Origin: Ceratobasidium sp. AG-K
Lineage: Eukaryota; Basidiomycota; Agaricomycetes; Cantharellales; Ceratobasidiaceae
Length of the DNA stretch: 64,000 bases
Assembly: GCA_037039685.1 (NCBI GenBank)
Contig: JAWNGF010000003.1
Coordinates: 3,446,571-3,510,570, forward strand
Direction: 5' to 3'
A program made the position numbers and the translations under genes. Below the pieces are notes generated by a model. The model was not told where the DNA came from. It saw only the letters and a program-made list of their open reading frames with translations, and made no database searches. Below are positions 46,877-57,295 of this stretch, one piece after another. Within the stretch, counting starts at the first letter, position 1. Every line of letters starts with the position of its first letter.

Positions 46877-47847
46877 GGCAGACGTAATAATATTGTCGCA
46901 TTCCGCTAACCCAAATTGCCAACGTCGCCGCTGGGCAAATCCCGATCAATTTCACAAACATGGATGGGTGGACCTCACCCAAATTTGACGCCACACCTCT
47001 CTATATCCCCGGTCCCAGTTCAGTTCACCAGTGTGAGGCTCAACTATCAGGCTCATCCGTCAAGCTTCAACTCGACTCGGGTGCTCGTACCCTCGTTTCG
47101 TGCGTATAAACAGAGTACCAGGTTTACATCAACGGATCACCTCAAATCGCTGTTCATAATTTCGCGGAGAACGAAAGACCAATGATGAGTAGATCGAGAA
47201 TTTCTTGATGAGTGGAGTGTAAAAGCTACAAGTTAACTCACAGTCATCACGTTTCGATTACTATTCAGAAGTTCGAGCCTACAGCACGTCCTACCTCTTT
47301 GCTCCATGTTATAGCTTGGCCTCCCTCACCTCTCCTTCGCGGAAGTTCAATCACAAAGTCGGGCAGTTATATCCCCTGTGTTTGTGTCCAGTTCTCAAGT
47401 TCCGTCCCACAGAAATCGAGACACCCGTCTCAACTTACAGAGGGCCTCCGAGTCTTACTCGGTCGCTCGAACAGACTACGAATATGCGAATCGCTGTAAC
47501 GCACACCCTCACTTCTATGAGATGTGACGTATTGTCTAACTCAGTCGAATAGGATAGCCGGAGCCCAGCACGACTTTGTAGTGAATATGTCTGGTGGGCG
47601 ACGTGGGATCTCTGGTTGGGGATTGTGCTAGCTGGAATACCGAGAGGCCCTAGTAGAGGTACATTTCAACACTGTGTAAATACGAGATGGAGGGTCCCAC
47701 TGAAAGTCAAGCAAGGAACTTCCGACGGCCAAATTGCATACATCCATTCCGCCATCGTAGGTTAATCGACGGTTTTTTTTTGGGGTTCGCAATTTATTGT
47801 CTATCGGCCATACGCCATGTAAGACATTTACAAAATGAAACAGCTTA

Positions 47848-48085
47848 CTCAACCAAAAGTGAGAAATCTCGGTTGGCTCTTGAGGTCTCGTGATGCCCGG
47901 GACTATCTCGGCGGTCTCTGGAGCGCTCGGGATTGCTCATAAGCGCTCAGGAGACAAACGAGCAAAAGGCTCGTTTCTGCTCGTAACATCTCGTGAGCAC
48001 TCACGAACCATCACAAGCTTGACGAGATAGTTCCCGCCATCACAAGAACTCACGAGCCAAACGAGATTTCTCGCTTTTGGTTGAG
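47848..48085. mobile_element. MITE-like element with about 65-bp terminal inverted repeats and TA flanks
   Basis: The element starts CTCAACCAAAAGTGAGAAAT and ends with the near-perfect reverse complement, ATTTCTCGCTTTTGGTTGAG. Pairing extends about 65 bp into each side (to CTATCTCG on the left and CGAGATAG on the right). TA lies at both ends (47846-47847 and 48086-48087), the duplication expected of Tc1/mariner-type transposition. It is 238 bp long and non-coding. A related decayed fragment is at 11.0-11.1 kb. Confidence 0.75.
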
Positions 48086-48126
48086 TAGGCAACCCCTCCA
48101 TAGCGATCCGACCCCAGTGTACCCGA

Positions 48127-48189
48127 CCCAACGTGCTGGCCCACCACCTCCACGCCGTCCGCCCACTCCCGAGCGTTTGTACAGGTTCC
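48127..48189. repeat. Dispersed repeat, copy 2
   Basis: Matches 30035-30094 (CGCCGTCCGCCCACTCCCG and AGCGTTTGTACAG shared). It lies 40 bp right of the MITE-like element, so the repeat may be part of a larger decayed element. Confidence 0.6.
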
Positions 48190-48927
48190 CCAGAGGCCGA
48201 GCGCACCCCCTCCTTCCTTCAATCCCGACTACAGGTGCACAATAACGGTTAAATCGACGGTTCCGTGTCCATCTTCTTGATGCTTTATCACGGATTGCTC
48301 CCGGTTCAGGTTTTCCCCTGGGGCGGAAGCGTGGATAGCAATCGTTACTCGGGTGCGATCAGTTCTCGGTCGTGGTTGGCCTAGACTCACGATACGATAC
48401 ACAATCAAGTATAAGCGAGTTTGGCACCGTCGCGCCGCCCGGCAAGCAACCTTCAACCACGACAGAAACCCAAATAAGTCATTGGCAGGTCTCAATCTCT
48501 ATCGAGCCATCTGAATATTTTCGACTAAGCATTCACATACTTCCGAGTCTCCGAACATGAGCTTCGAGCCTAGGCTAGAGAAGCAGGGTGCAACTGAACC
48601 AGTCTCATCGGTGAACATTCAAGAATCTCACCGAGGCCGAGGCGTAAGTAAGGATTTAGGTATCAATTGTTTGATTGACGTCCTTGAAATGTTTGAGGAC
48701 CCACTGTTTAGCCAATCAGCACACAAGTACGTAAGCTATTGTCTCACCGAGTTTGCCGAGCCCTGAGAGCCGTTTTGATGTCAAAGGGTATCCTCGGTCA
48801 GTAGCTCACACAATCACCGAGGCCCATCAATTCTTACCGGAGTTCACGCACAAACGTCACCTATAATTGGCCTAAATCGACCGGCCTGATTCTCCCATCC
48901 ACGATCCATACCCCTTTCTGGCTCAGC

Positions 48928-50811
48928 ATGGCTAAAAACGAGTCCTCGACCATCCGCCTGCGGGGACCAAGGCGGAAGACGCGGCAATGGACTGGCTCCG
49001 TCAAGGGCACCTTGGAGAGTATCGAGTAGGTAGTTCTCCATAGTTTGGTTAGCGTTTGCTCAACACAATTTTCCTTAGTCAAGACCCAACCCACCATATT
49101 ACTGGAGATTTGCTTCATGGTGATCAAGAATTGACTCCTGGCAGTACCCACAACGCCAACTTCCTGGACATCAATAAGATGTTCAAGCGAGCCAGTGAAA
49201 AACTACCCATGTTTTTGCCTGGGACTGGGGAGGTCGAGAGGGCCAACGGGTTATGGAACGGGATCAAGACCATGCGATGGGTGAAGGAGCCCGGTGGGTA
49301 GCTGAGACGCTCTGTAGAACTTAACCTCATCGATTTGTCCTGCAGCTTTGTCCTTTCAGCTCCTATTGATCCCTCTCGTTCTATGTATTAATTTCGAACT
49401 AGTCACACACTACGTTCTACACAACCCCTGCTTCAATCCATTCAAACCGTTCCTACTTATCTCCTACTACCTCCCGGACTCGTCGCTCGAAGATCCTCGA
49501 TATGGGAAGGGATACTGGGTTAGTTTCATCACATTCTTCCTTTCCCCCCCTTGACTTCGGAGCTGAATGCCTGAACTCAGGATCTAGCGTTTTTGGCATA
49601 CTACGTTGTTTTCTGGTCCTTCGTCCGGCAATTGGTAACTCTCCATGTTATGCCGCCTCTGGCACTGTCCTTTGGAATCCGCAAAAGGTCCAAGCTCGCC
49701 AGGTACGCCACATATGCCCGTTGAAACCACCTTTCGCTTTAACATTTGTTCCAGATTCGCAGAGCAAGGATACGCCGTATTGTATTTCGGAGTTTTCGGT
49801 TCCCTTGGAATCTATGTGATGAGCCAATTGCCAACATGGTGGTTCAAAACGGAACAGTTCTGGATGGGTAAGTTCAAATTATTGCCTTATTGACTGAACT
49901 AAACATTTTCTTAGAATACCCTCAATGGAGGATGACACCTCTGTTAAAGGCATATTACTTGCTTCAAGCGTCATACTGGATTCAACAACTGTTTGTCATG
50001 GTACTCGGTCTCGAAAAACGCCGAAAGGACTTTATGGAGCTCGTTATGCACCATATCGTGACAATCTACCTAATTGGCGCCAGCTACACAGTTAGCCTTA
50101 CCTGGATTGGGAACGCGGTATTTATTACGATGGATATATCCGATGCGTTCTTTTCGGCAAGTTTATTTCCTGGTTCCAGGCTGAGGTTCGCTGAAACGCA
50201 GACCGTCCCCAGCTCTCCAAGGTTCTCAACTATCTTGGGATGGACAAGACCAAGTTTGTCTCGCTCGGGTGGTTCACAATCGTATGGGGGTATGTGCATT
50301 TATTTACCATCTCGAATCAAACCGAATGATATTTCAGTTATACTCGTCATTGGCTCAACTTTGTGATGTTGTATTCTGTGTGGTTCGAGTTTGACCTCAT
50401 TCCGTGAGTTCGGCTTCTTACGTGTATACCATATACTTACCTGGTTCTATTTTCAGAGAGCAGAATAGGCGCTTAGATGCTCAAGCCGGGTTGTTCATGC
50501 CTCCATGGCAAGTGTTTTATGATACGAAACGCCGTTTGCTAACTCGGGAATTACTTGTAGGGTCAAGTACTTCATCTTCGTACCCCTGCTGCTTTTGCAG
50601 TTACTCAACTTGTTCTATTACTTCTTAATTTGGCGTATATTTTTCCGGTGCGTCTTGGCCAACCGGGGGCAATTTCAACTTGGGCTAATCCAACTGTTGC
50701 GGCAGGGCTCTTTTCGTCGAGGATCTTAGCCAAATTGACGACGACCGTTCAGATGACGAGAACGATGGCGATGACGAAGATGAAGTGGATGGGGAGAAGG
50801 GGACCGCTTAG
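48928..50811 (+). CDS. LAG1: Ceramide synthase (sphingosine N-acyltransferase, LAG1 family)
   Basis: Eleven exons give 449 residues: 48928-49025, 49079-49293, 49346-49518, 49581-49702, 49755-49867, 49915-50156, 50213-50289, 50338-50403, 50457-50507, 50561-50647 and 50706-50811. The TLC domain carries the Lag1 motif (KDFMELVMHHIVTIYLIGAS with the catalytic His pair) and MDISDAFF with the conserved Asp pair. Multiple transmembrane helices are visible (LLLIPLVLCINFELVTHYVL; LAYYVVFWSFVRQLVTL; FIFVPLLLLQLLNLFYYFLI). The protein ends in an acidic tail, as is usual in the family. It joins fatty acyl-CoA to sphingoid bases in the ER membrane. Two introns (after exons 6 and 9) start with GCAAGT instead of GT; both joins restore family sequence (FFS to LSKVLNYL, PPW to VKYFIF). 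Exons 1-2 are the least conserved and least certain. Confidence 0.92.
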
Positions 50812-51639
50812 ATTTATTGGTATCTTTATTGGGTTTTATGAGTGTCAACTGTTCGAGTCTATAGACATCCTAGAATAATCTTATTGCACTGAGTAAACCG
50901 AGATGCGACACTGCAGTTAGGAGGCGAGGAGTCGGTGACGGTTTATATGCGCGTTGTTCAAGATGGTCTCATCACGTGTACCTCTACTGTTGGAGTTATC
51001 ATGTCATTGATCGGGAGGATGGAAGGCCTTGCGCGAAGTTTTGGGGGCGAAGTTGACGTGATCAATTCGAAGTGAGTGTCGTTACAGATACGTTAGCTTT
51101 GCGCGTATTCCATGCTCGGCCCCACAGAGCGACGCGTATCCAAGGGTCCTTAATAGGCATTCCACACATTATGTGTTGAATATTCAGTCTTATACGTGTA
51201 TATATGCGTATCACGTGATTGTGTTCCACATGGACACGCGCTTCGGTAAAAATTTTGTCCTCAGTTCTCTACTCTCAAGTAGTACGAGCTGAGGTATAGT
51301 TTAGATTTTATCTTTTATATTCATTTGCTTATATTACCTGTAGTTACATTGATATCCAGGTATATATATGCGCAGTTCTCTACTCTCAAGTAGTACGAGC
51401 TGAGTTACATTGATATCCAGCCCAACACTGCGCTTATCTCAAAATTATGAACTAGCAATGCGAGAAATAGTGCAAGATTCCGGATCTTACGGAAAGGTCC
51501 GGGGAGCGTCACGGTCACGTGAGAGTCCCTGCTTCGTGTTCAGGACCGGTACCGATCGCGGAGTTTCAAATCTCAACTTGACACCCCCCACAACTATGAT
51601 CCTAGCCCTACGATCTCTGTAAACACAAACACTCGAGAA
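50812..51639. other. Intergenic region with rearranged direct repeats
   Basis: 3' flank of LAG1 and promoter of the modular kinase-like gene. No gene supported. Confidence 0.45.
51262..51420. repeat. Interleaved direct repeats
   Basis: CAGTTCTCTACTCTCAAGTA and the following GTACGAGCTGAG occur at 51262-51293 and again at 51373-51404; TTACATTGATATCCAG occurs at 51344-51359 and 51405-51420. The order suggests a local duplication followed by partial deletion, roughly 220 bp before the start codon of the next gene. Confidence 0.8.
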
Positions 51640-54600
51640 ATGGCAACAGCGATCGCACCCGAATCACCCGCACCCTTTCACCGGCGTAATAGATCGCTTG
51701 AATCCGTCGACTCTATCGAGTCCGTCTATTATGAGACCATGTCTCGACCGGCCTCGCAATTGTCATCATACATGGACGACAGCGACACCACTGCTTCTTC
51801 AGAAGACACGGTCGTACCCCAGGGGCAGTACGAATTGGATAGAGACGTGGAGGAGGAGCTAAACGATGGGCCTGGAATTTGTGAGCGTCCCGTTGGTGAC
51901 TAGAGCATAAGCTCATGTTTCGTAGTTGGCCTTGAGAAGACATACGAGATCGAGGACTCTGAGCGAACGCGGGACGCACAACGTATCCAGTCGCTCGAGT
52001 CTGAACTGTCGCAGCTCCGAGAGGATTTTTCAACTTTGATGGAGCAAATGCGGTTGATGACAAGGCGCGTCGAGGCGCTCGAGCAGGCCTCGAACAAGGA
52101 GGCGGAGCCGGTAGATGAACCGATGGAGGTTATGGTGTGGTGTGGGTTGGACGTGGAAGACGCGGTTGGTGCGTGGGACTTGACCTTACTGGACGGGACG
52201 GATGAGGCAGAATGGGCGGACGAGTGGAATTGGGCAGGCCAGTTGGACGGAAACGGTGATGAAGATGGGGAAAGTGAGGATGGAGGAGCGAACGAGCGGG
52301 GTGAAGCGGAAACACTGGACTCGGCGGGTCAGTCAGATGGGGAGAACAGATTGGACGAATCCAACGCGACTGAAAGAGGGGAGGATCCGACTGAGGCGGA
52401 AGGATCGTGTAGGGCAGAACAACTGGATAGCGTGGACCAGTCGAACGAGGCGAGCCAGTCGAGTGGCACCGACCAGCCGAACCCAGTTGTAGAGGGTGAA
52501 TTGAAGACGGTCGATCAGTCGGACGGGAATGACGTGCACGACCGGGAAAACGAATCCTCACTGTGCAAATCCGACGGGGAGGAAACGCCCCGTGGTACCA
52601 GTCCGGTCGAGGACGCGTCGGTCGAACACCCAAGTACGGTAGAGGAGGCCACAAGCGAGGAGGCAACTAGCACGGCGGAGTCGAGTTCAACGGGAGAGGG
52701 CGACTCGGCAGAGGCGAGCAAGCTGGAGGAGGAGGAGCAGTCAGGAGAGATGGCCGAGCCTAGCCGAGCGGCAGAACTGGATAAAGTGGTTCATTCGGAA
52801 GAGGCGGGCACTGCAGACAATACGAGCAAGGCGGAAAAGGTAGACCAGCCCGAAGCGGTCCTCAAGCCAGAAGAGGCGACCGAGCCGGAAGAAACAATCA
52901 AACCGGAAGAAGCAACCAGGTCGGAAGAAACGACTGAGCCAGAAGAGACGGCCAAGTCGGAAGGGGCGACCAATTCAGAAGAGGCGACCAAGTCGGAAGA
53001 AGTGGCCCAGCCCGAAGGCAAGACCGAGTCGGAAGAGGCAAACGATTCAACTCGGACGTCCAATCTCAAGCCGAACCACACAGGCATCACAGCGACCCGA
53101 GGCACACCCATCCCGTTGGTACATTGCTGATATCATGCCTAACCGTCTAATTCATCCGTTTGCATAGGTGTCCGTACTTTGTCGGAGCCAAATTCCGACT
53201 CCGTGTCTCTCCTCCTTCCGGAACACCCTATGAAGTACGCGTCACTGTGGTGGCCATGTATAACCCCTTCACCATCTCCCCCATCCTACGAGTCTCGCCC
53301 GACACAAAATACGTTCACCCGCCTGTGGATCTCCCTCATGAAATTGTCCTCAAACTCTACGACAGACGATTCGCCCACTCGCTTCGTGAACACTACAAGG
53401 GCAAACCCCCAACAGTCGAGTCTGAAACACAATATCAACAATACCTCGCTTCGGGACCCGCCGCCGACCAAGAAGAACTCGACGACCGGATCGGTGCCGC
53501 CTCTCCAACCGGTCTCGAGGGATGCCCATCAGACTTGTTCGAGCATTTCATCGCACTCGCTATGGGCTCCTACCACGAGAACGAGTGCGTTGCGTACAAG
53601 CGCCTGGGTAACCTCCAGGGTCGAGACATCCCAGCCTTTTATGGCTCTGTACGGGTCATGGACGGAGACGCTGTCCAAGGAGTCCTTCTCGAAGCGATTC
53701 AAGGATCCAGCCTGCGTACAATCGATCCACGATCAATCAGTGTCGGCGCAGCCGTACGAAGCGCGATGCGCATCATCGACAGCTACTACGATTTGGGGCT
53801 ATTGAACCAAAGAGTTCACCTCGGGAATTTTATGATCAAGCCGGACGGGTCGGTCGTCATGGTCGACTTTGCGCAGGCTCGGTTGCGGAGAGAAGACGAG
53901 AGCGACGAGGACTGGAGGCTGGCGAAACGTGAAGCGGACGAGGCGGGGTGTATCGAGTTCGAGGCACAAGAGCAATTTGATTGGTCGTGGGTCCGGGGGC
54001 ATCAGCGTTCCATCAGGGCGAGCCTATCCAGCGGGTTGAGCGAGTCGATTCCAGCGGCCGAGTCGGAGGAGGAAAGCGGTTCGGAAGAGGCAGGCGATTT
54101 GGAAGAAACGGACGAATCCGAGGTCGTAGATGACTGGGAAGAGGGTTCGGAACCGGCAAGTCCTTCTGGGGCGAGCCAGTCTGGATGGACGAGCGGGTTG
54201 GACACGGTAGACGATTCGAATGGCCCTAGTATTTCTGATGCCACAAGCATCTTGGATAGCACGAGCGAGCCGGAGAGGATGTTCAAGCCGACAGACGTCA
54301 AGATCAAGATCAATGGTCTGGGTACAGCTACAACTAAAGGCACCCTCATCCCGTTAGTATACTACCCAACCCACATTAAGACTGCTGACGTATCGGTCTG
54401 TATAGATGCCCATACTTTGTAGGAGCCAAGTTCCGTCTGCGCGTGTCCCCACTCTCTGGAACGCCTTATGAAGTGCGCGTCACAGTGGTAACCGCATACA
54501 CTCCCTTCACAGTCTCCCCCGTCATGCGAGTCTCAGTGGATTCCAACTACGCCCATACACCAGTAGATCTGCCCACCGAGTTGATCCTCAAAGTCTACGA

Positions 54601-55231
54601 CCGAAGATTCGCTCGTTCGATTCGCGAGCACTACATGGGTAAACCGGCGACCCACGAGTCCGAAGCACAATATCAGCAATACCTTGCCTCTACACCCGCT
54701 GCAGACCACGACGAACTCGACGACGAAATCAATGCTCTCTGTCCGGGGGCGGGGTACGAAGAGTGTCCACCACACTTTTTCGAACACCTGGTCTCGTTTG
54801 CCATGAGTCCGTACTACGAGAACGAATGCGCCGCGTACGAACGCCTGGCTCGCCTTCAGGGACGGGATATCCCAATATTCTACGGCTCTGTGCAAGTTGT
54901 GGATGGAGGTTCCGTCCGAGGAGTGCTGCTTGAAGCTGTTCCAGGCGTCAGCCTGGACAAGGCGGATCCGGCGCGCGTCGACATTGGTGCCGCCATTGGA
55001 AACGCGATGCGCATTGTACACAGCTACTACAACTTTGGGTTACTCCACGAAGACGTTCGCTTGAGCAACTTTCTGGTCAAGTCCGACGGGTCGGTAGCGA
55101 TGATCGACTTTACCGAGTCCCGGTTGCGAGCAGAGGACGAGAGCGACGAGGATTGGAGGAACGCCAAGCGTGAAGCAGACGAAGAGCGACGTGTTGCTTT
55201 CCAAGCACAGAAGAAGTTTGGCTGGCCATAG
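51640..55231 (+). CDS. Modular protein: coiled coil, acidic linker and two kinase-like domains
   Basis: Exons 51640-51880, 51926-53114, 53168-54352 and 54406-55231 give 1146 residues. Exon 1 and the start of exon 2 resemble the membrane/coiled-coil gene of the duplication blocks (SSEDTVVPQGQ; DAQRIQSLESELSQLREDFS). A long Glu/Ser/Thr-rich linker with EEATK/SEE repeats follows. Exons 3 and 4 each encode one protein-kinase-like domain: β3 Lys in IVLKLYDRRF or LILKVYDRRF, αC Glu in YxENEC.AYxRL, catalytic loop VHLGNF or VRLSNF, and Asp of MVDFA or MIDFT. The catalytic-loop Asp is Arg in domain 1 (QRVHLGNF) but present in domain 2 (EDVRLSNF). Both domain exons start with CPYFVGAKFRLRVSP and are bounded by phase-2 introns with GTTRGT donors. 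Confidence 0.75.
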
Positions 55232-55868
55232 ATGCTGGGATACGGATGTTCTGGGAACCTTGGTTGAATAATTCTTTCCGCATAGCTGTATTGATCTGTA
55301 AATTAGTTCCTATTTTGGCGTTGTTTCGGTATCTGTTGTAAGTTACGAAATGTGCTTGTATAGTCTAGATCCTCAAGCAATAGAATCTCAACTACACGCT
55401 CGTCCTACAGTTTTCTACTCATCCCTCCATGTCGAGACTACTATCAAATGTCAGATTTTTGGCGATGGAGATTACTGACATGTTTTGAGGAAGACCGTGG
55501 CTCCTCTGGGGTGCTAAAAGCAATAACACTATAAACGCCCTCTGGGTCATATCACCAAAGAACAGCCAGTCTGCACCGTTTCAAGAGAAATGAATCAATA
55601 TCAATATAATTACAATGTACGGTATGTGCACCAAGTGTGTGACTCGATTCCTCCTAAGTCGAGCACAAGAGCTCCGGCTCTGTGATTCATATAAACGAAA
55701 CATGACTGCGAAGTGTTCAACTGCAAGGCTAACCGAAGAACCTCCCACCGCCCAACAAGTGTAATATCAAAGCATCAATTTTAAACCTAATCTATGGTAT
55801 TCGCAATTTTGTGAATCTTTGAAACATGATATTGAGAGATGCTGAGACAGTGTCCGAAAGGTTTGGAG
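55232..55868. other. Intergenic region, nothing seen
   Basis: 3' ends of two convergent genes; AT-rich, no open frame or repeat of note. Confidence 0.5.
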
Positions 55869-56838
55869 TCAATGATGCTTGGTGTCTTCACCGGAAGCAA
55901 GATTCTCGGGTTCGGTAGATTCAACTCGATTAGTACTTAGGGACTTTAGGGTAGATGTATGCGTTGCACTGGCTACGTAATTCAAAATATGGTGGGGTCA
56001 GTTGCGCTCATGAATTGGGCCACCAGATCTCCTTACCGCTGGCGGTAGCTTCATCGGTATAACCGGGAGGAACATGGGAGGGTGCGATTTGATCCTTGAC
56101 CTTATCTTGCACCGGAATGTCCTGACAATTTCCTGAATGCTCTCCTACGGCCTAGAATGGGTCACAAACGGCGTTAAAAGGTCGCACGAAGGACATACTT
56201 GTGACTGTACAACCTTGTCGCCTTGGTTTGTGCCAAGTGGCTCACCCTGGTTGGGTTGCGAGGCAACGGCCACTGTGGCTAGCCGACTTGGAGATGTTTG
56301 ATCCGTAGGGTTAGCTTGGTAAGTTGTCTTTGCACTTTCGCGTTGGTTCGTGGGATTATCCCTTTGTTGGACATCCCCAGTTTGCACAACCTCTCGCCGA
56401 GCCGCTCTTCCTAAGTCAGAGTCAGTCTGTCCTTCCAGTATCAGAAATTCAGTGTCCGTTACCAGGCATAGCATCCACCGCTGCCCGCAGTGCGCCTATA
56501 ATCTGAGCTTCTGACGGCTTGGGGCTGTCGGGTGTTGCCACTACAACCAAAATACTCGACTTTACAATTTTGGCCTGATATGAGCCGTCAGAAGCTATTT
56601 GTGTTTCAATGTGGAAGGATCCATCCGTGCCCGATCTCCCAATCCCATGGACCCTCTTCCACCTATGGTCCTTGGACCAAGTAACCTCGGGAAGATTATT
56701 GATTTCATCCAGAAAATTCGTGAGGTTCTAAGTGAGCCAAAGCATTAGCTACACCTCGAAGAGCGGACAAGGGAGTCTTACGTTTTTAGTTGCAGGAAAC
56801 GCACGCCGAAGTGCTTTTGAAGGCACTCTTAAAGGCAT
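55869..56838 (-). CDS. Hypothetical protein, five exons
   Basis: Exons 56838-56782, 56727-56463, 56410-56199, 56151-56037 and 55972-55869 join with consistent phases into 250 residues. The first 100 residues look folded (TNFLDEINNLPEVTWSKDHR; KIVKSSILVVVATPDSPKPS; AQIIGALRAAVDAMPG); the rest is Gln/Asn/Thr-rich and probably disordered (QQRDNPTNQRESAKTTYQAN). No signal peptide or known domain is seen. A TATAAATA motif lies about 17 bp upstream of the ATG. It lies between the two modular kinase-like genes on the opposite strand. Function unknown; the splicing consistency is the main support. Confidence 0.6.
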
Positions 56839-57295
56839 GATACTAGAAATATTTATAGTCGAGAAGCTGGCAACTAAAAGGGTTGGAGAGCGCCTAGTGT
56901 GGGCCGGGGGGCAGGTCAAGTGTGGATGTGGCTAGATACATCCATTATATAGCCCCATGTTACTGACCCAGCCGAGCGGTGATTCGAGTTGCCAACGCAC
57001 TATCATAATCTGGGGTCTTTGTTCTTTTCCATATTTATACCTGCGCAATCAGTGTCACCCTCTTAGGCCCAACCCTCGACCCTCAGCCCGAAAGTAGTGG
57101 CCTGGAGGTGTGGCTGCGGTTTACGTAATCAGTATTCTCGGGGCTCGCGCTTGCCAACAGGCCTGGAAAGGAGCGCCATGATCATCCCCCTTGCATCTAG
57201 GAACACCCCCAGACTGTTACCAGATAACAACGCCCACAGCTTTATCCCCCACTATTAACATACTCATAATTTAATCCTATAGCTGCACTATTATC
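56839..57295. other. Divergent promoter region
   Basis: Between the divergently transcribed hypothetical gene and the second modular kinase-like gene. No gene seen. Confidence 0.5.

Larger units (their letters stand above)
46877..48927. other. Gene-poor region with an inverted-repeat element
   Basis: Apart from the element at 47848-48085 and the dispersed repeat at 48127-48189 I see nothing I can name. A 69-codon frame at 48557-48766 is open but has no recognisable domain. Confidence 0.45.

Noticed and set aside
52130..52666. 178-codon minus-strand frame opposite the acidic linker
   Set aside because: Low-complexity antisense of a Glu/Ser-rich coding region.
53115..53167. Splice donors at GTACAT/GTATAC (four bases downstream of the chosen donors) in the modular kinase-like genes
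   Set aside because: They leave the wrong phase for the next exon; GTTGGT/GTTAGT donors four bases earlier work at every module border.
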